A DNA stretch of 42,020 nt. Source: an uncultured Methanobrevibacter sp. Lineage in GTDB: Archaea > Methanobacteriota > Methanobacteria > Methanobacteriales > Methanobacteriaceae. The stretch spans positions 1 through 42,020 of the forward strand of contig NZ_CADAJR010000022.1 in NCBI RefSeq assembly GCF_902788255.1. Direction: 5' to 3'. Each line of letters opens with the position of its first letter. Position 1 is the first letter of the stretch. The position numbers and the translations under genes were made by a program. Of the stretch, positions 1 through 8,514 are shown in pieces. The notes under the pieces were generated by a model that saw nothing but the letters and a program-made list of their open reading frames with translations, was not told the origin of the DNA and searched no databases.

Positions 1-1
1 T

Positions 2-1150
2 GGTGCAATCGCTGAACAACAATTAGATGACGGAGAAAACAAATTCAGATTTGTTATGGACAAATTAGGAGAAGAAAGAGAAAGAGGAGTAACTATCGAC
101 TTAGCTCACCAAAAATTCTCCACCAAAAAATACGACTACACTGTAGTAGACTGTCCTGGACACAGAGACTTCGTTAAAAACATGATCACCGGTGCTTCCC
201 AAGCAGACGCTGGTGTATTAGTAGTTGCAGCAGACGACGGTGTAATGCCTCAAACCAAAGAACACGTGTTCTTATCAAAAACTTTAGGTATCAACCAATT
301 AATCGTTGCTATCAACAAAATCGACTTAGTTGATTACTCAGAAGACAAATACAACGAATTAAAAGAAGAAGTTTCAAACTTAATCAAAACCGTAGGTTTC
401 AACCCTGCTGACGTACCTTTCATCCCATTATCTGCATTTGAAGGGGACAACATTAAAGAAGCATCTCCTAACACCTCCTGGTATAAAGGTGACTCTTTAA
501 TTGACGCTTTAGACAAATTAACTCCACCTGAAAAACCTACTGACTTACCTTTAAGAATTCCTATCCAAGACGTTTACTCAATCACTGGTGTAGGAACCGT
601 ACCTGTAGGAAGAGTAGAAACTGGTGTAATGAAAAAAGGAGAAAATGTTATCTTTGAACCAGCAGGAGCTTCCGGAGAAGTTAAATCTATCGAAATGCAC
701 CACGAACAATTCGAAATCGCTGAACCTGGTGACAACATCGGATTCAACGTAAGAGGTGTAGGTAAAAACGATATCAGAAGAGGAGACGTAGCTGGTCACA
801 CTGACGCTGCTCCTACCGTAGCAAAAGAATTCGATGCACAAATTGTTGTTTTACAACACCCTGGTGTAATCACCGTTGGATACACTCCTGTATTCCACTG
901 TCACACTTCCCAAGTAGCATGTACTTTCTTAGAATTATCTAAAAAATTAAACCCTGCTACTGGTGCTGTTGACGAAGAAAACCCTGACTTCTTAAAAACC
1001 GGTAACGCAGCTATTGTTAAAATTAAACCTACCAAACCAATGTGTCTCGAAAACGCAAAAGAAATCCCACAAATGGGTAGATTTGCTATCAGAGATATGG
1101 GTCAAACTGTTGCAGCAGGTTTATGTCTTAACATTACCCCAGCAAAATAA
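2..1150 (+). CDS. tuf: Translation elongation factor EF-1A (aEF-Tu), 5' end outside the window
   Basis: GTPase that delivers aminoacyl-tRNA to the ribosome in the cytoplasm. The reading frame is open from base 2, so the start and the P-loop lie upstream of the window; the ATG at 56 is internal. Visible GTPase motifs are DCPGH (G3), NKID (G4) and SAFEG (G5), followed by the two beta-barrel domains and a normal C-terminus ending in TPAK. Codons are strongly biased to AAC, TAC, ATC and TTC, as expected for a very highly expressed gene. It is followed by the uS10 gene and tRNA-Ser, an order known from other archaea for the end of the str operon. Confidence 0.97.
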   Translation, partial: GAIAEQQLDDGENKFRFVMDKLGEERERGVTIDLAHQKFSTKKYDYTVVDCPGHRDFVKNMITGASQADAGVLVVAADDGVMPQTKEHVFLSKTLGINQLIVAINKIDLVDYSEDKYNELKEEVSNLIKTVGFNPADVPFIPLSAFEGDNIKEASPNTSWYKGDSLIDALDKLTPPEKPTDLPLRIPIQDVYSITGVGTVPVGRVETGVMKKGENVIFEPAGASGEVKSIEMHHEQFEIAEPGDNIGFNVRGVGKNDIRRGDVAGHTDAAPTVAKEFDAQIVVLQHPGVITVGYTPVFHCHTSQVACTFLELSKKLNPATGAVDEENPDFLKTGNAAIVKIKPTKPMCLENAKEIPQMGRFAIRDMGQTVAAGLCLNITPAK

Positions 1151-1167
1151 GTTTGTAAACAATAATT

Positions 1168-1188
1168 AGAAAGTATTCTTTACTTTCT
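1168..1188 (+). other. Intercistronic stem-loop between EF-1A and uS10
   Basis: A perfect 8-bp inverted repeat, AGAAAGTA at 1168-1175 and TACTTTCT at 1181-1188, with a 5-nt loop, followed by a T-rich stretch (1191-1202) and then the uS10 ribosome binding site. It could be a leaky terminator or an RNA processing/stability element that lets EF-1A be made in excess over uS10. The role is inferred; only the structure is seen. Confidence 0.45.
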
Positions 1189-1215
1189 ATCTTTTTGTTT
1201 TTTGGAGGAGAATAA

Positions 1216-1524
1216 ATGAATCAAGCAAGAATTAAGCTTACTGGAACTGACCCAGAAAAATTAGCATACGTATGCGATCAACTTAAAAAAATTGCTGAAA
1301 GAACTGGTGTTGACTTATCTGGTCCTATTCCATTACCTACTAAAAAATTAGTAGTACCTACAAGAAAATCTCCAGATGGAGAAGGTAAAGCTTCTTGGGA
1401 AAAATGGGAACTCAGAATTCATAAACGTTTAATCGGTATTGGAGCTGATGAACGTGCTATGAGACAAGTCATGAAAGTTAACGTTCCTGATAATGTAAGT
1501 ATTGAAATTGAACTTAAAGGATAA
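1216..1524 (+). CDS. rpsJ: 30S ribosomal protein uS10 (S10)
   Basis: Small-subunit ribosomal protein of 102 residues, the normal archaeal length. The sequence starts [16 protein letters not shown] and contains the family's PLPTKK loop and the RIHKRLI segment. A strong ribosome binding site (GGAGGA, 1204-1209) sets the ATG at 1216. It follows the EF-1A gene by 65 bases and precedes tRNA-Ser, so it is probably cotranscribed with EF-1A. Nothing unusual is seen in the protein. Confidence 0.97.
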   Translation: MNQARIKLTGTDPEKLAYVCDQLKKIAERTGVDLSGPIPLPTKKLVVPTRKSPDGEGKASWEKWELRIHKRLIGIGADERAMRQVMKVNVPDNVSIEIELKG

Positions 1525-1556
1525 ATATTTAGAATCCTTCTAAATATTCCTTTTCT
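1524..1556 (+). terminator. Stem-loop with T-rich tail after rpsJ
   Basis: A perfect 11-bp inverted repeat, AATATTTAGAA (1524-1534) and TTCTAAATATT (1538-1548), with a 3-nt loop, starts at the last base of the rpsJ stop codon. It is followed by CCTTTTCT. It sits directly between rpsJ and the tRNA, so it may terminate the mRNA or mark the cut between the mRNA and the tRNA precursor. Confidence 0.5.
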
Positions 1557-1559
1557 TAT

Positions 1560-1643
1560 GCCGAGATAGTCTAGTCTGGTAAGGCGCAGGACTTGAAATC
1601 CTGTGAGGTTTTCCTCGCCTGGGTTCAAATCCCAGTCTCGGCG
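1560..1643 (+). tRNA. tRNA-Ser (anticodon TGA)
   Basis: The acceptor stem GCCGAGA (1560-1566) pairs with TCTCGGC (1636-1642), with discriminator G at 1643. The anticodon stem CAGGA/TCCTG encloses the loop CTTGAAA, which places anticodon TGA at 1594-1596. A long variable arm, GAGG-TTTT-CCTC, marks a class II tRNA, as expected for serine. The T-arm is CTGGG-TTCAAAT-CCCAG. The 3' CCA is not encoded; a T run follows at once and can act as terminator. It lies 35 bases after rpsJ on the same strand. Confidence 0.97.
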
Positions 1644-1647
1644 TTTT

Positions 1648-2433
1648 TTAAAAAAAGCTTTTTAATTTAGTGTCCAGTTCATCAAGGTTAGACACTATAT
1701 CATTTTCATTCAAATCATCAATTTTAGGTCTTTGAATCATTATGACCGCAACATCCTTTTTGCCTGCAGCTTCAATCTTTTCAACCACTCCACCGATTTC
1801 ACCGCTTTCCTTTGTAATCATTACCTTTGCATCATACTTTTCAATCAGTTCAATGTTTTCTTCAAGGCTTGCGGCACCTTTCATTGGAATGATATGGTCC
1901 GGATCCACTCCCAGTTTTTCACACTTTTCAATTGAGCTTTCAACTTTCAGGATTCTTGGATAGAACCTGTCGACTGAAACATACTTCAGGATGTCTGCCA
2001 TGGTGTTTGCTCCTGCAAAATGCAGCACATTACCTTCATCAAATTCATCTTGAATCAATTTTCCTGCTTCATCAAATGAATTTACGTAATGGATGTGTGA
2101 TGTATCAATATCATTGAAGTCTGTGGTGGGTCTTTCAAAGCGGATATATGGTATTTTCATCTCTTGTGCGATGCTTACGCTGGTCTGTGTGATGTGTGAT
2201 GCAAACGGATGTGTTGCATCGATTAAAATATCATAGTCATTATCCTTGATTATTTGGATAATTTCATCTTTTGGAAGTGGGCGGGCTATTGTCTCATCGC
2301 TTCCGCCTTCATTGGCCAGTCTTGCACCATATTCTGTGGTGGTGGTTGTCAGAATGTATGAATCATAATTATCTTTGATGTGTCTGATTATGTTAATGGA
2401 ATCCTTGGTTCCTCCAAGCAGAAATATCTTCAT
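1648..2433 (-). CDS. cbiJ: Cobalt-precorrin-6A reductase (CobK/CbiJ family)
   Basis: Reduces the corrin-ring precursor cobalt-precorrin-6A with a nicotinamide nucleotide in cobalamin biosynthesis (cytoplasm). The 261-residue length is normal. It begins with a nucleotide-binding segment (MKIFLLGGTKDS) and has the family signature DATHPFA near residue 90 and the acidic/glycine-rich stretch KESGEIGG near the C-terminus. The start overlaps the stop of the upstream ATPase gene by 4 bases, so translation is likely coupled. Methanogens need corrinoids for MtrA and other methyltransferases; a soluble MtrA is encoded at 30455. Linkage to a cation pump suggests only shared transcription. Confidence 0.9.
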   Translation of the reverse strand: MKIFLLGGTKDSINIIRHIKDNYDSYILTTTTTEYGARLANEGGSDETIARPLPKDEIIQIIKDNDYDILIDATHPFASHITQTSVSIAQEMKIPYIRFERPTTDFNDIDTSHIHYVNSFDEAGKLIQDEFDEGNVLHFAGANTMADILKYVSVDRFYPRILKVESSIEKCEKLGVDPDHIIPMKGAASLEENIELIEKYDAKVMITKESGEIGGVVEKIEAAGKKDVAVIMIQRPKIDDLNENDIVSNLDELDTKLKSFF

Positions 2434-4835
2434 TTTATCACTTTATTCATCAATTTATCTGCAATGACTATAGTAAATGATACGATTATAATCATCACCC
2501 AATCAACCAAATTGATTGATGTTGTTCTAAATATAATTTGTAATTGAGGAATATATATGATTAACACCTGAAGTACAAATGAAAGGAGAATTGCAAGATA
2601 CAGGTATTTGCTTGAGCTTTCGGAATTGGCCTTTCTGTTGTATGCATTGAAAAGCTGATACATTACGAATAATGTAAATGCAACTGTCATCGCCTTCTGC
2701 TCTGAATGTGAAATGTTTAATTGGTACAGGAACACTGCAATTGTTCCAATGGCCATTACAAGACCTGAAAGCAATATTTCTGTCATGGTCTTTTTGGTTA
2801 GGATATCTCCTGTTTCCGGTGGGCGTTCCATCAAATCCCTTTCCGCCCCTTCAACACCAAGTGTCTGTGCAGGAGGGCCGTCCATTACAATGTTCAACCA
2901 TAAAAGCTGTACCGGATTGAATGGTAAAGGCAGATTCAATAGTGAAGTTCCGACAATTGTCAGTATTGCTCCCACATTTGTTGAAACCTGGAACTTGACG
3001 AACCTTTTGATGTTGTCATAGATTTTACGTCCTTCCCTGATCGCTTTCACTATTGTTGTAAAGTCGTTGTTCTGTAAAATCATGTCTGCAGACTCTTTTG
3101 CAACATCTGTACCGTCACCCATGGCAACACCTATTGATGCCTTTTTAAGTGCGGGTGCATCATTAACACCGTCTCCGGTCATTGCAACGACATTGTCTGA
3201 TTCTTTAAGTGCCTCCACAATTCTCATTTTTTGTGTAGGCTTTACCCTTGCATAAACCTGGATGTCATCTGCAATTTTCAGGTATTCCTCTTTTGTGAGC
3301 TTGCTCAGTTCTTCTCCGGTAATTGTTTTTCCTGTTGTGAGTATTCCCAATTCTTTTGCAATTGCCTGGGCTGTTTTTTCATAGTCTCCGGTAATCATTT
3401 TTACTTTGATTCCTGCCTTTAAACAGTCACTTACGGCTTCCTTTGCACCTTCTTTTGGAGGATCCATCAGTCCCATCAATCCTGTGAAAATAAGGTTTTC
3501 CTCAGGGTCATGTTCGTCCTCTGTCTTGTATGCAAAACCGATTACCCTCAATGCCCTGTCACTCATTTCGTCAATTTTTTTAATTATCATTTCCTTGGTT
3601 TCAGCATCAAGAATTTCAATACTTCCATCATTATCTACATGTTTACATTTGTCTAGAATTATTTCAGGAGCGCCTTTTGTTAAAATGATATTACTTTCCT
3701 TGTTTAGGATATGTATGGTAGTCATCATTTTACGATTACTGTCAAGTGGAATTTCATCGATTCTTTCAAGGTCAATTTTTGAGCTGTTTGAGAATTTTAA
3801 AATCGCACCGTCAGTCTGGTCACCAATAACCTCTCCGTTTCTGATGACTGCATTGTTACAGAGTTTTCCAATCTCCAATGTTTTTGACTCGTTTGTGAAG
3901 AAACTTTCAACCACGGTCATCCTGTTTTCGGTCAGTGTACCTGTCTTGTCACTGCATATGATTGTACAGGAACCTAAGGTTTCAACGGACAGCAATTTTC
4001 TAACCAGTGCATCGGATTTTGCCATCTGGGACATTCCAAGTGCCAGTGTCAATGTTAAAACTGCAGGCAAGCCTTCAGGTATTGCAGCAACGGCCAGTGA
4101 AACTGCGGTCATAAATGTTTCAACCAGTGGAATTCCTTTAAACAGTTCCAGTATGAAAATGGCAATACAAACGACGATTGCAATTAATGACAGTGTCTTT
4201 CCGAGATTGCCTACCTTGGTTTTAAGAGGGGTATCCTCGTCATCTTCCTGGACAATCTGGGCAATTTTACCGATTTCTGTCTGCATTCCAATGCTTTTGA
4301 CAATTCCAACTCCGTTACCGGAAATGACATTTGAGTCCATATATACTTCATCATCTGCTTCTTTTCTGATTGCCTCTGACTCTCCGGTGAGGGATGATTC
4401 ATCACAGCTCAGGTCATTTACTTCAATCAGTGTCAAGTCGGCAGGGACCTTGCTTCCTTCCTCTAAAATTACAATGTCGTCAACGGTTAACTCTTCAGAA
4501 TTAATCTCCTGGATTTCGCCATCCCTTTTTACAACGGCAGTCTTTACTATTAGATTTTTAAGGCTTTCCATTGCTTTTCTTGATCGGTATTCCTGAATGA
4601 ATCCCATTATGACATTTAATAATACTGCCAGAACGATTACACAGGCATCAATTACGTCCCCGAGGGCATATGCCGCAACGGCAGCAACCAAGAGAAGTCC
4701 TATCAGGATGTCGACAAATTGGGATAGAAACAGTATGACTAATGGTGTTGGCTTTTTTTCATCAAGCTTGTTCGGGCCGTACTTTTCCTGTCTTTTTGTA
4801 ACTTCCGTTGCTGTTAATCCATTAGAATTATCCAT
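2430..4835 (-). CDS. Cation-transporting P-type ATPase (P2A, Ca2+-ATPase-like)
   Basis: Integral membrane pump of 801 residues that uses ATP to move a cation, probably Ca2+. Motifs in order: TGES (actuator, about residue 150), PEGLP in the fourth membrane helix (about 250), DKTGTLT with the phosphorylated Asp (about 295), KGAPE in the nucleotide-binding domain and GDGVNDAPAL (about 550), then a hydrophobic C-terminal region with several helices. The PEGLP motif points to type P2 pumps rather than heavy-metal pumps. The protein is somewhat shorter than SERCA-type pumps (around 900 or more). Its start lies 4 bases after the UPF0146 stop, with AAGTGAT as ribosome binding site, and its stop overlaps the cbiJ start. 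Confidence 0.93.
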   Translation of the reverse strand: MDNSNGLTATEVTKRQEKYGPNKLDEKKPTPLVILFLSQFVDILIGLLLVAAVAAYALGDVIDACVIVLAVLLNVIMGFIQEYRSRKAMESLKNLIVKTAVVKRDGEIQEINSEELTVDDIVILEEGSKVPADLTLIEVNDLSCDESSLTGESEAIRKEADDEVYMDSNVISGNGVGIVKSIGMQTEIGKIAQIVQEDDEDTPLKTKVGNLGKTLSLIAIVVCIAIFILELFKGIPLVETFMTAVSLAVAAIPEGLPAVLTLTLALGMSQMAKSDALVRKLLSVETLGSCTIICSDKTGTLTENRMTVVESFFTNESKTLEIGKLCNNAVIRNGEVIGDQTDGAILKFSNSSKIDLERIDEIPLDSNRKMMTTIHILNKESNIILTKGAPEIILDKCKHVDNDGSIEILDAETKEMIIKKIDEMSDRALRVIGFAYKTEDEHDPEENLIFTGLMGLMDPPKEGAKEAVSDCLKAGIKVKMITGDYEKTAQAIAKELGILTTGKTITGEELSKLTKEEYLKIADDIQVYARVKPTQKMRIVEALKESDNVVAMTGDGVNDAPALKKASIGVAMGDGTDVAKESADMILQNNDFTTIVKAIREGRKIYDNIKRFVKFQVSTNVGAILTIVGTSLLNLPLPFNPVQLLWLNIVMDGPPAQTLGVEGAERDLMERPPETGDILTKKTMTEILLSGLVMAIGTIAVFLYQLNISHSEQKAMTVAFTLFVMYQLFNAYNRKANSESSSKYLYLAILLSFVLQVLIIYIPQLQIIFRTTSINLVDWVMIIIVSFTIVIADKLMNKVIK

Positions 4836-4839
4836 TTTA

Positions 4840-5229
4840 TCACTTTAGAATATAGAAACTTGCTCTATTGTAATTTTTTAATTTCATATTGGCTTTTGGA
4901 GTGTTCAAATCCTCATTTGTCAACGGTTTAATAATCAGTTGGGAATCAATTTTTCTTGCAAGGTCAACCAGATGGGGCTGAAGCTCGCTTGGAGGTCTTA
5001 TTGAATAGATGATGTCGACGTCCTCATACAGTTCCAGATTCGGATTTGTGATGTCATCCTTGATTACAGTCGAGTCTTTTGGGATAATGTCCGTTTTGAT
5101 TATAGTGATATTTTCTCTATTGGATAGTGTTTCAGCGATCTTATCGAATTTTCCCACACCAATTTCCGCAATCTTGACGGTATCGTCTCCAACTTCATTT
5201 AAGATGTACTCAGCAAAATCGTCCCACAT
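4840..5229 (-). CDS. UPF0146 family protein
   Basis: A 129-residue protein of the archaeal UPF0146 family, with no established function. The N-terminal part reads like a Rossmann-type nucleotide- or SAM-binding fold: KIAEIGVGKFDKIAETL, then alternating strand and helix segments with IKTDIIP and DIIYSIRPPSELQPHL. It is the first gene of the minus-strand group UPF0146, P-type ATPase and cbiJ, with gaps or overlaps of only a few bases. A TATA-like sequence at about 5262-5278 suits a promoter for this gene. The family call is from recognition of the sequence pattern. Confidence 0.8.
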   Translation of the reverse strand: MWDDFAEYILNEVGDDTVKIAEIGVGKFDKIAETLSNRENITIIKTDIIPKDSTVIKDDITNPNLELYEDVDIIYSIRPPSELQPHLVDLARKIDSQLIIKPLTNEDLNTPKANMKLKNYNRASFYILK

Positions 5230-5261
5230 TTTATCATCAAATTAATATTCGTATTAAAGTT

Positions 5262-5298
5262 AATTAAATTATATATTACAAATTTTTCAATATATATT
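5262..5298. promoter_or_regulatory. Divergent promoter region, UPF0146 operon / rimI
   Basis: Two back-to-back TATA-like elements lie between the divergent genes. On the minus strand, TAATATATAATTTA (5262-5278 region) would start transcription near 5245. On the plus strand, TATATATTTT (5291-5300) would start near 5320, just before the ATG codons at 5331 and 5343. The positions follow the usual archaeal TATA-to-start distance of about 25 bases; no transcript data were used. Confidence 0.45.
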
Positions 5299-5330
5299 TT
5301 TAGATAGAGTTAAATATCTTGTTTTTAATA

Positions 5331-5792
5331 ATGTATGATAGTATGATTATTCGAAAGTTCACTCCCAACGATTTAAAAAGAGTTCATGAAATAGAAAGCA
5401 TGTCCTTTAACCAGTCCTATGGAATCGATGTATTTCTGGGTTTGTATGATATGGGTGTGGGCTTTCTTGTGGCTGAAGAGGATGGCTATGTAATAGGGTA
5501 TGTCATTTTCTGGATAAAATATGAAAATCAGGGCCACATCATCTCAATTGCCGTTGATAAAAACTACCGTCGCCATAAGGCAGGAACAGAACTTTTAATT
5601 AAGGCAATCGGCATTCTCTCAATGCTAAAAATAGATGCAATATATCTGGAAGTCAATGAAAACAACACTGAAGCGATCGAATTTTACAAGACATTCAACT
5701 TCAAGGTGGACAGGGTTGTTCCGGGATATTATGAGGATGGTGATGCGGCTATAATTATGTATCTGCCGTTAAGGAGAAGTAATGTTTCCTGA
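5331..5792 (+). CDS. rimI: RimI-type GNAT N-acetyltransferase
   Basis: Transfers an acetyl group from acetyl-CoA to a protein N-terminus (RimI/ArdA-like). The core GNAT motifs are visible: ISIAVDKNYRRHKAGTELL (acetyl-CoA-binding R/Q-x-x-G-x-A/G variant), IYLEVNENNTEAIEFYKTF and a C-terminal VDRVVPGYYEDGDAAIIM, typical of RimI (YY.DGEDA). The ATG at 5331 (or 5343) fits a TATA box at 5291-5298 with a very short leader; an upstream TTG at 5319 would lie at or before the predicted transcription start. No clear ribosome binding site is seen. The 3' end overlaps the convergent zinc-ribbon gene by 24 bases. Confidence 0.85.
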   Translation: MYDSMIIRKFTPNDLKRVHEIESMSFNQSYGIDVFLGLYDMGVGFLVAEEDGYVIGYVIFWIKYENQGHIISIAVDKNYRRHKAGTELLIKAIGILSMLKIDAIYLEVNENNTEAIEFYKTFNFKVDRVVPGYYEDGDAAIIMYLPLRRSNVS

Positions 5793-6287
5793 AAGCATCT
5801 GACGGTATTGGGTTAATGCATCAGCCGGAATGTTTCCTGTTAGGTACATTATCGCAATCAGTGTAACATAGAATATGAAAATGGCCAGTTGGATATGTCC
5901 ATGTTTTCTTGCAACGGGATCCTTGCGTGTTGACAGGTATATTGCAATAAGCAGACCAAGAATGCCTCCAAGGATTGAGAAGATATAACCGAATACTATG
6001 AGCCATTTGCTTGTTGAGGACTGTCTGTAGTTATCAGCGTTGTTTGAAATCTCTTTTTTGATAACGATAGGATTCATATTGCTGTTTGGGTCGCCCTTGA
6101 ACTGTTGTTTAAAAATTAGGGGTGTTCCGCATTTCACACAGTAGTCTGCCTCTTGAGGATTGTGAAATCCGCATAGTGGACAGGTGTCCTCGTTAGTTTC
6201 GATTTTTTGAAACTCGTATCCGCATTTTATACAAAAACCATACATGTCGTCTGTTGTACTACCACATTGTGGGCATCTTCTCATCAT
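5769..6287 (-). CDS. Double zinc-ribbon membrane protein
   Basis: A 172-residue protein with two N-terminal zinc ribbons: CPQCG...CIKCG (residues 4-23) and CPLCG...CVKCG (about 36-54). A short linker leads to hydrophobic segments (WLIVFGYIFSILGGILGLLIAIYL and a second one near residues 130-150), with the basic segment STRKDPVARKHGH between them. Such zinc-ribbon/two-helix proteins are common in Methanobacteriales and have no assigned role. The ribosome binding site AAAGTGAT lies just upstream of two consecutive ATGs (6287 and 6284). It overlaps the convergent rimI gene. Confidence 0.8.
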   Translation of the reverse strand: MMRRCPQCGSTTDDMYGFCIKCGYEFQKIETNEDTCPLCGFHNPQEADYCVKCGTPLIFKQQFKGDPNSNMNPIVIKKEISNNADNYRQSSTSKWLIVFGYIFSILGGILGLLIAIYLSTRKDPVARKHGHIQLAIFIFYVTLIAIMYLTGNIPADALTQYRQMLSGNITSP

Positions 6288-6429
6288 AATATCACTTTGT
6301 TAATTAGTTAAATTGTGATTATTAATAAATGTTTGTTTTGGAATTGACATTAGTTATAATATAATTCACTGAATACTCCATTTGTCAAAAAGTAGATTAA
6401 ATGATATGCTTTCTTTTTTGTTTTCGATA

Positions 6430-6438
6430 ATTATATTA
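6430..6438 (+). promoter_or_regulatory. TATA box for a leaderless gene at 6463
   Basis: ATTATATTA at 6430-6438 lies about 29 bases before the ATG at 6463, so the transcript would begin almost at the start codon. This is the main reason to prefer 6463 over an upstream TTG at 6382 or the ATG at 6406, both of which lie upstream of the box. Confidence 0.45.
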
Positions 6439-6462
6439 GATAATCAAACATATGATTATATA

Positions 6463-7431
6463 ATGATTGAAAAAATTGAGATTACCCAGAGGTTCAATTT
6501 TAAAAGGCTGAATCGTCATTATGAATGCTTTACAATAGATTTGGTCAACAAAAATGCTTATTATAAAATCTCCGAGAGGGGCAGCGGTGATAAATTCGTC
6601 AGTGAAAATCCCCTTTGCGATGACACTTGGGTTTCAATACTTGTCGACTTGAGGCGCAATATGACCAGTGAAATTCATAGGTTTTCCGATTCGCAGGCAG
6701 ATAAATTTTTGCATGACTTCAATGAACTGAAACTGTTCGAGGATTTTCAATCCGAGGAGTTCTCCTATTTTGAAAAGATTGAATTGGTCTACTCATGCAA
6801 TGTAATAATCTATTCAACCGACAACTATGAGGAATACAGTTTCAAGAACAATTATCCTGCCGATTGGATTCAATTCGGTGATATTTTAAAGGAGTTATTC
6901 AATTTTGATGTCCTTCACCTCAACTATCAAAGGCAGCTGGCGACACCTCTGTACTATGACATTAGAAAGGATGGTATTTATCATGATGGTAAATTGGATT
7001 TGAGGAGTATCGAGTTTGGCCATTACAGGACATATCCCTATGAACTTCCGAACCCTCGCCTGATTGTCAATTTTGATAAAAACACTATTGATGGATATAT
7101 TGATAAGGAAATGACTCCGGAAAATAAGGAACTGATTTTGGGGCTTCTGGAAAAATACCATGTTTACATGTGGATTTTCGATGAATATCATAAAAAATCT
7201 AATGCCCGTGACCCTGATGATTTGGAGGGTTATGACTGGTATCTGGAAATGGTTTTTGAAAATGATGTAATCTGGCATATCTTCGGCTATAATGACTATC
7301 CAGACACTTATGTTCATCTGGCACGTGAAGTGTTGGACATTTCCGGTATGGACCTGCTTGAGATAAACACTATCGCTGAAGGAGATCTGGAACTGTTTGA
7401 TAAGTTCGGTTCTGAGAAATTAACCGGTTAA
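6463..7431 (+). CDS. Protein of unknown function (about 322 residues)
   Basis: I do not recognise this family. From the ATG at 6463 the product is 322 residues, acidic and rich in aromatic residues (Tyr, Phe, Trp, Asp), with no membrane segment or signal peptide and no obvious catalytic motif. The first 28 codons of the longer open frame (from TTG 6382) encode a hydrophobic stretch that is upstream of the TATA box and is probably untranslated. The sequence has repeated strand-like segments and the paired blocks IYHDGKLDLRSIEF and WYLEMVFENDVIWHIFGYND. Its stop codon overlaps the stop of the convergent dus gene. Probably a soluble cytoplasmic protein; function open. Confidence 0.65.
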   Translation: MIEKIEITQRFNFKRLNRHYECFTIDLVNKNAYYKISERGSGDKFVSENPLCDDTWVSILVDLRRNMTSEIHRFSDSQADKFLHDFNELKLFEDFQSEEFSYFEKIELVYSCNVIIYSTDNYEEYSFKNNYPADWIQFGDILKELFNFDVLHLNYQRQLATPLYYDIRKDGIYHDGKLDLRSIEFGHYRTYPYELPNPRLIVNFDKNTIDGYIDKEMTPENKELILGLLEKYHVYMWIFDEYHKKSNARDPDDLEGYDWYLEMVFENDVIWHIFGYNDYPDTYVHLAREVLDISGMDLLEINTIAEGDLELFDKFGSEKLTG

Positions 7432-8408
7432 TATGCAACCATCTCAACATACTCGTCAAGAAGTGCAAAGAGTTCCTCTTTGGAATTCATTTTAAAGAGT
7501 TTTGGCTTTATTTCCACACTGCGGTACTGTCCCTTAAGGTAGTATGCGGCATGTGTCCTCATCTTGTGGACTGCAACCTTTTCAGGTCTGATTTCACTGA
7601 GATACTCTGTATGCTTTTTAAGCATTTCAATTTTTTCAACCAGTGACACCTTTTCGGGCTCGGTTCCATTGTCCAAATATTCGATGCACTGTTTAATCAG
7701 CCACGGATTTCCAAGCACGCCCCGACCGATCATTATTGCATCACAACCTGTTTCATCCAGCATCCTTTTAGCGTCATAGCATGTGAATATGTCTCCGTTG
7801 CCGATTACCGGTATTGACACGTTGTCCTTTATCTCTTTAATGATTGACCACTTTGCCTTGACGCCGTATCTGTCCTCACGTGTACGCGGATGGATGGTTA
7901 TTGCTGAAGCTCCGCAGTCCTCAATGATTTTTGCGATTTCCAGTGCATTTATGCAACGGTTGTCCCATCCGCTTCTGATCTTGACGGTCACTGGCAAATC
8001 AACGGTATCCACAACCGCACTGACGATGTCTGAAACCTTTTGCGGATCCTTTAAAAGTGCACTTCCTGCCTTTGCCTTTACTGCAACCTTTGTCACGGGA
8101 CATCCCATATTGATGTCGATGATGTCAGGCTTCATGTTCTCTTCAATGTATGCTGAAGCTATCTTGAACGATTCGACGCCCGCTCCAAAAATCTGTTGGG
8201 AAATTGGCCTTTCATACTCTGTCATGTAAAGCATTTCCTTTGTTTTCCAGTTGTCATACATCAATGCCTTGTCTGACACCATTTCAGTAGACAACAGTCC
8301 GCATCCCATTTCCTTGGCAATTCTTCTGAATGCGGAATCTGTAATTCCTGCCATAGGTGCAAGGACCACCTGATTGTCTATCTTCACATTTCCAATTTTC
8401 CATTTCAT
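7428..8408 (-). CDS. dus: tRNA-dihydrouridine synthase
   Basis: FMN enzyme that reduces uridine to dihydrouridine in the tRNA D-loop. The TIM-barrel landmarks of the Dus family are present: VVLAPMAGITDSAFR near the N-terminus, DINMGCPVTKV with the catalytic Cys (about residue 100), GSALLKDP, VTVKIRSGW, HPRTRE, IGNGDIF and AIMIGRGVLGNPW. Length (326 residues) is normal for DusB-like proteins. The ATG at 8408 is chosen over a GTG at 8417 because GTGA at about 8414-8417 can serve as ribosome binding site. It faces divergently from prf1 across an AT-rich promoter region. Confidence 0.92.
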   Translation of the reverse strand: MKWKIGNVKIDNQVVLAPMAGITDSAFRRIAKEMGCGLLSTEMVSDKALMYDNWKTKEMLYMTEYERPISQQIFGAGVESFKIASAYIEENMKPDIIDINMGCPVTKVAVKAKAGSALLKDPQKVSDIVSAVVDTVDLPVTVKIRSGWDNRCINALEIAKIIEDCGASAITIHPRTREDRYGVKAKWSIIKEIKDNVSIPVIGNGDIFTCYDAKRMLDETGCDAIMIGRGVLGNPWLIKQCIEYLDNGTEPEKVSLVEKIEMLKKHTEYLSEIRPEKVAVHKMRTHAAYYLKGQYRSVEIKPKLFKMNSKEELFALLDEYVEMVAY

Positions 8409-8454
8409 GTCGGTCACATTAAATTATGCTGAATTTCATTGTTTTTTCATTAAT

Positions 8455-8485
8455 TATTTATATTTGTAATTATATAATTATATCT
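8455..8485. promoter_or_regulatory. Divergent promoter region, dus / prf1
   Basis: The AT-rich stretch between the two start codons holds TATA-like sequences in both directions: AAATATAAATAATTA on the minus strand (about 8455-8465) for dus, and TATATAATTATAT on the plus strand (8471-8483) for prf1, about 35-40 bases before the prf1 ATG. Start positions are predicted from spacing only. Confidence 0.4.
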
Positions 8486-8514
8486 ATTATATTAATTTAA
8501 TTTTATGGGATAAC

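Noticed and set aside
3406-4596. Open frame of 396 codons on the plus strand
   Set aside because: It is the antisense of the P-type ATPase gene, which has all its motifs; the plus frame shows no family features.
6382-6462. Upstream TTG start for the unknown gene at 6463
   Set aside because: It lies upstream of the TATA box that would make the ATG at 6463 leaderless.
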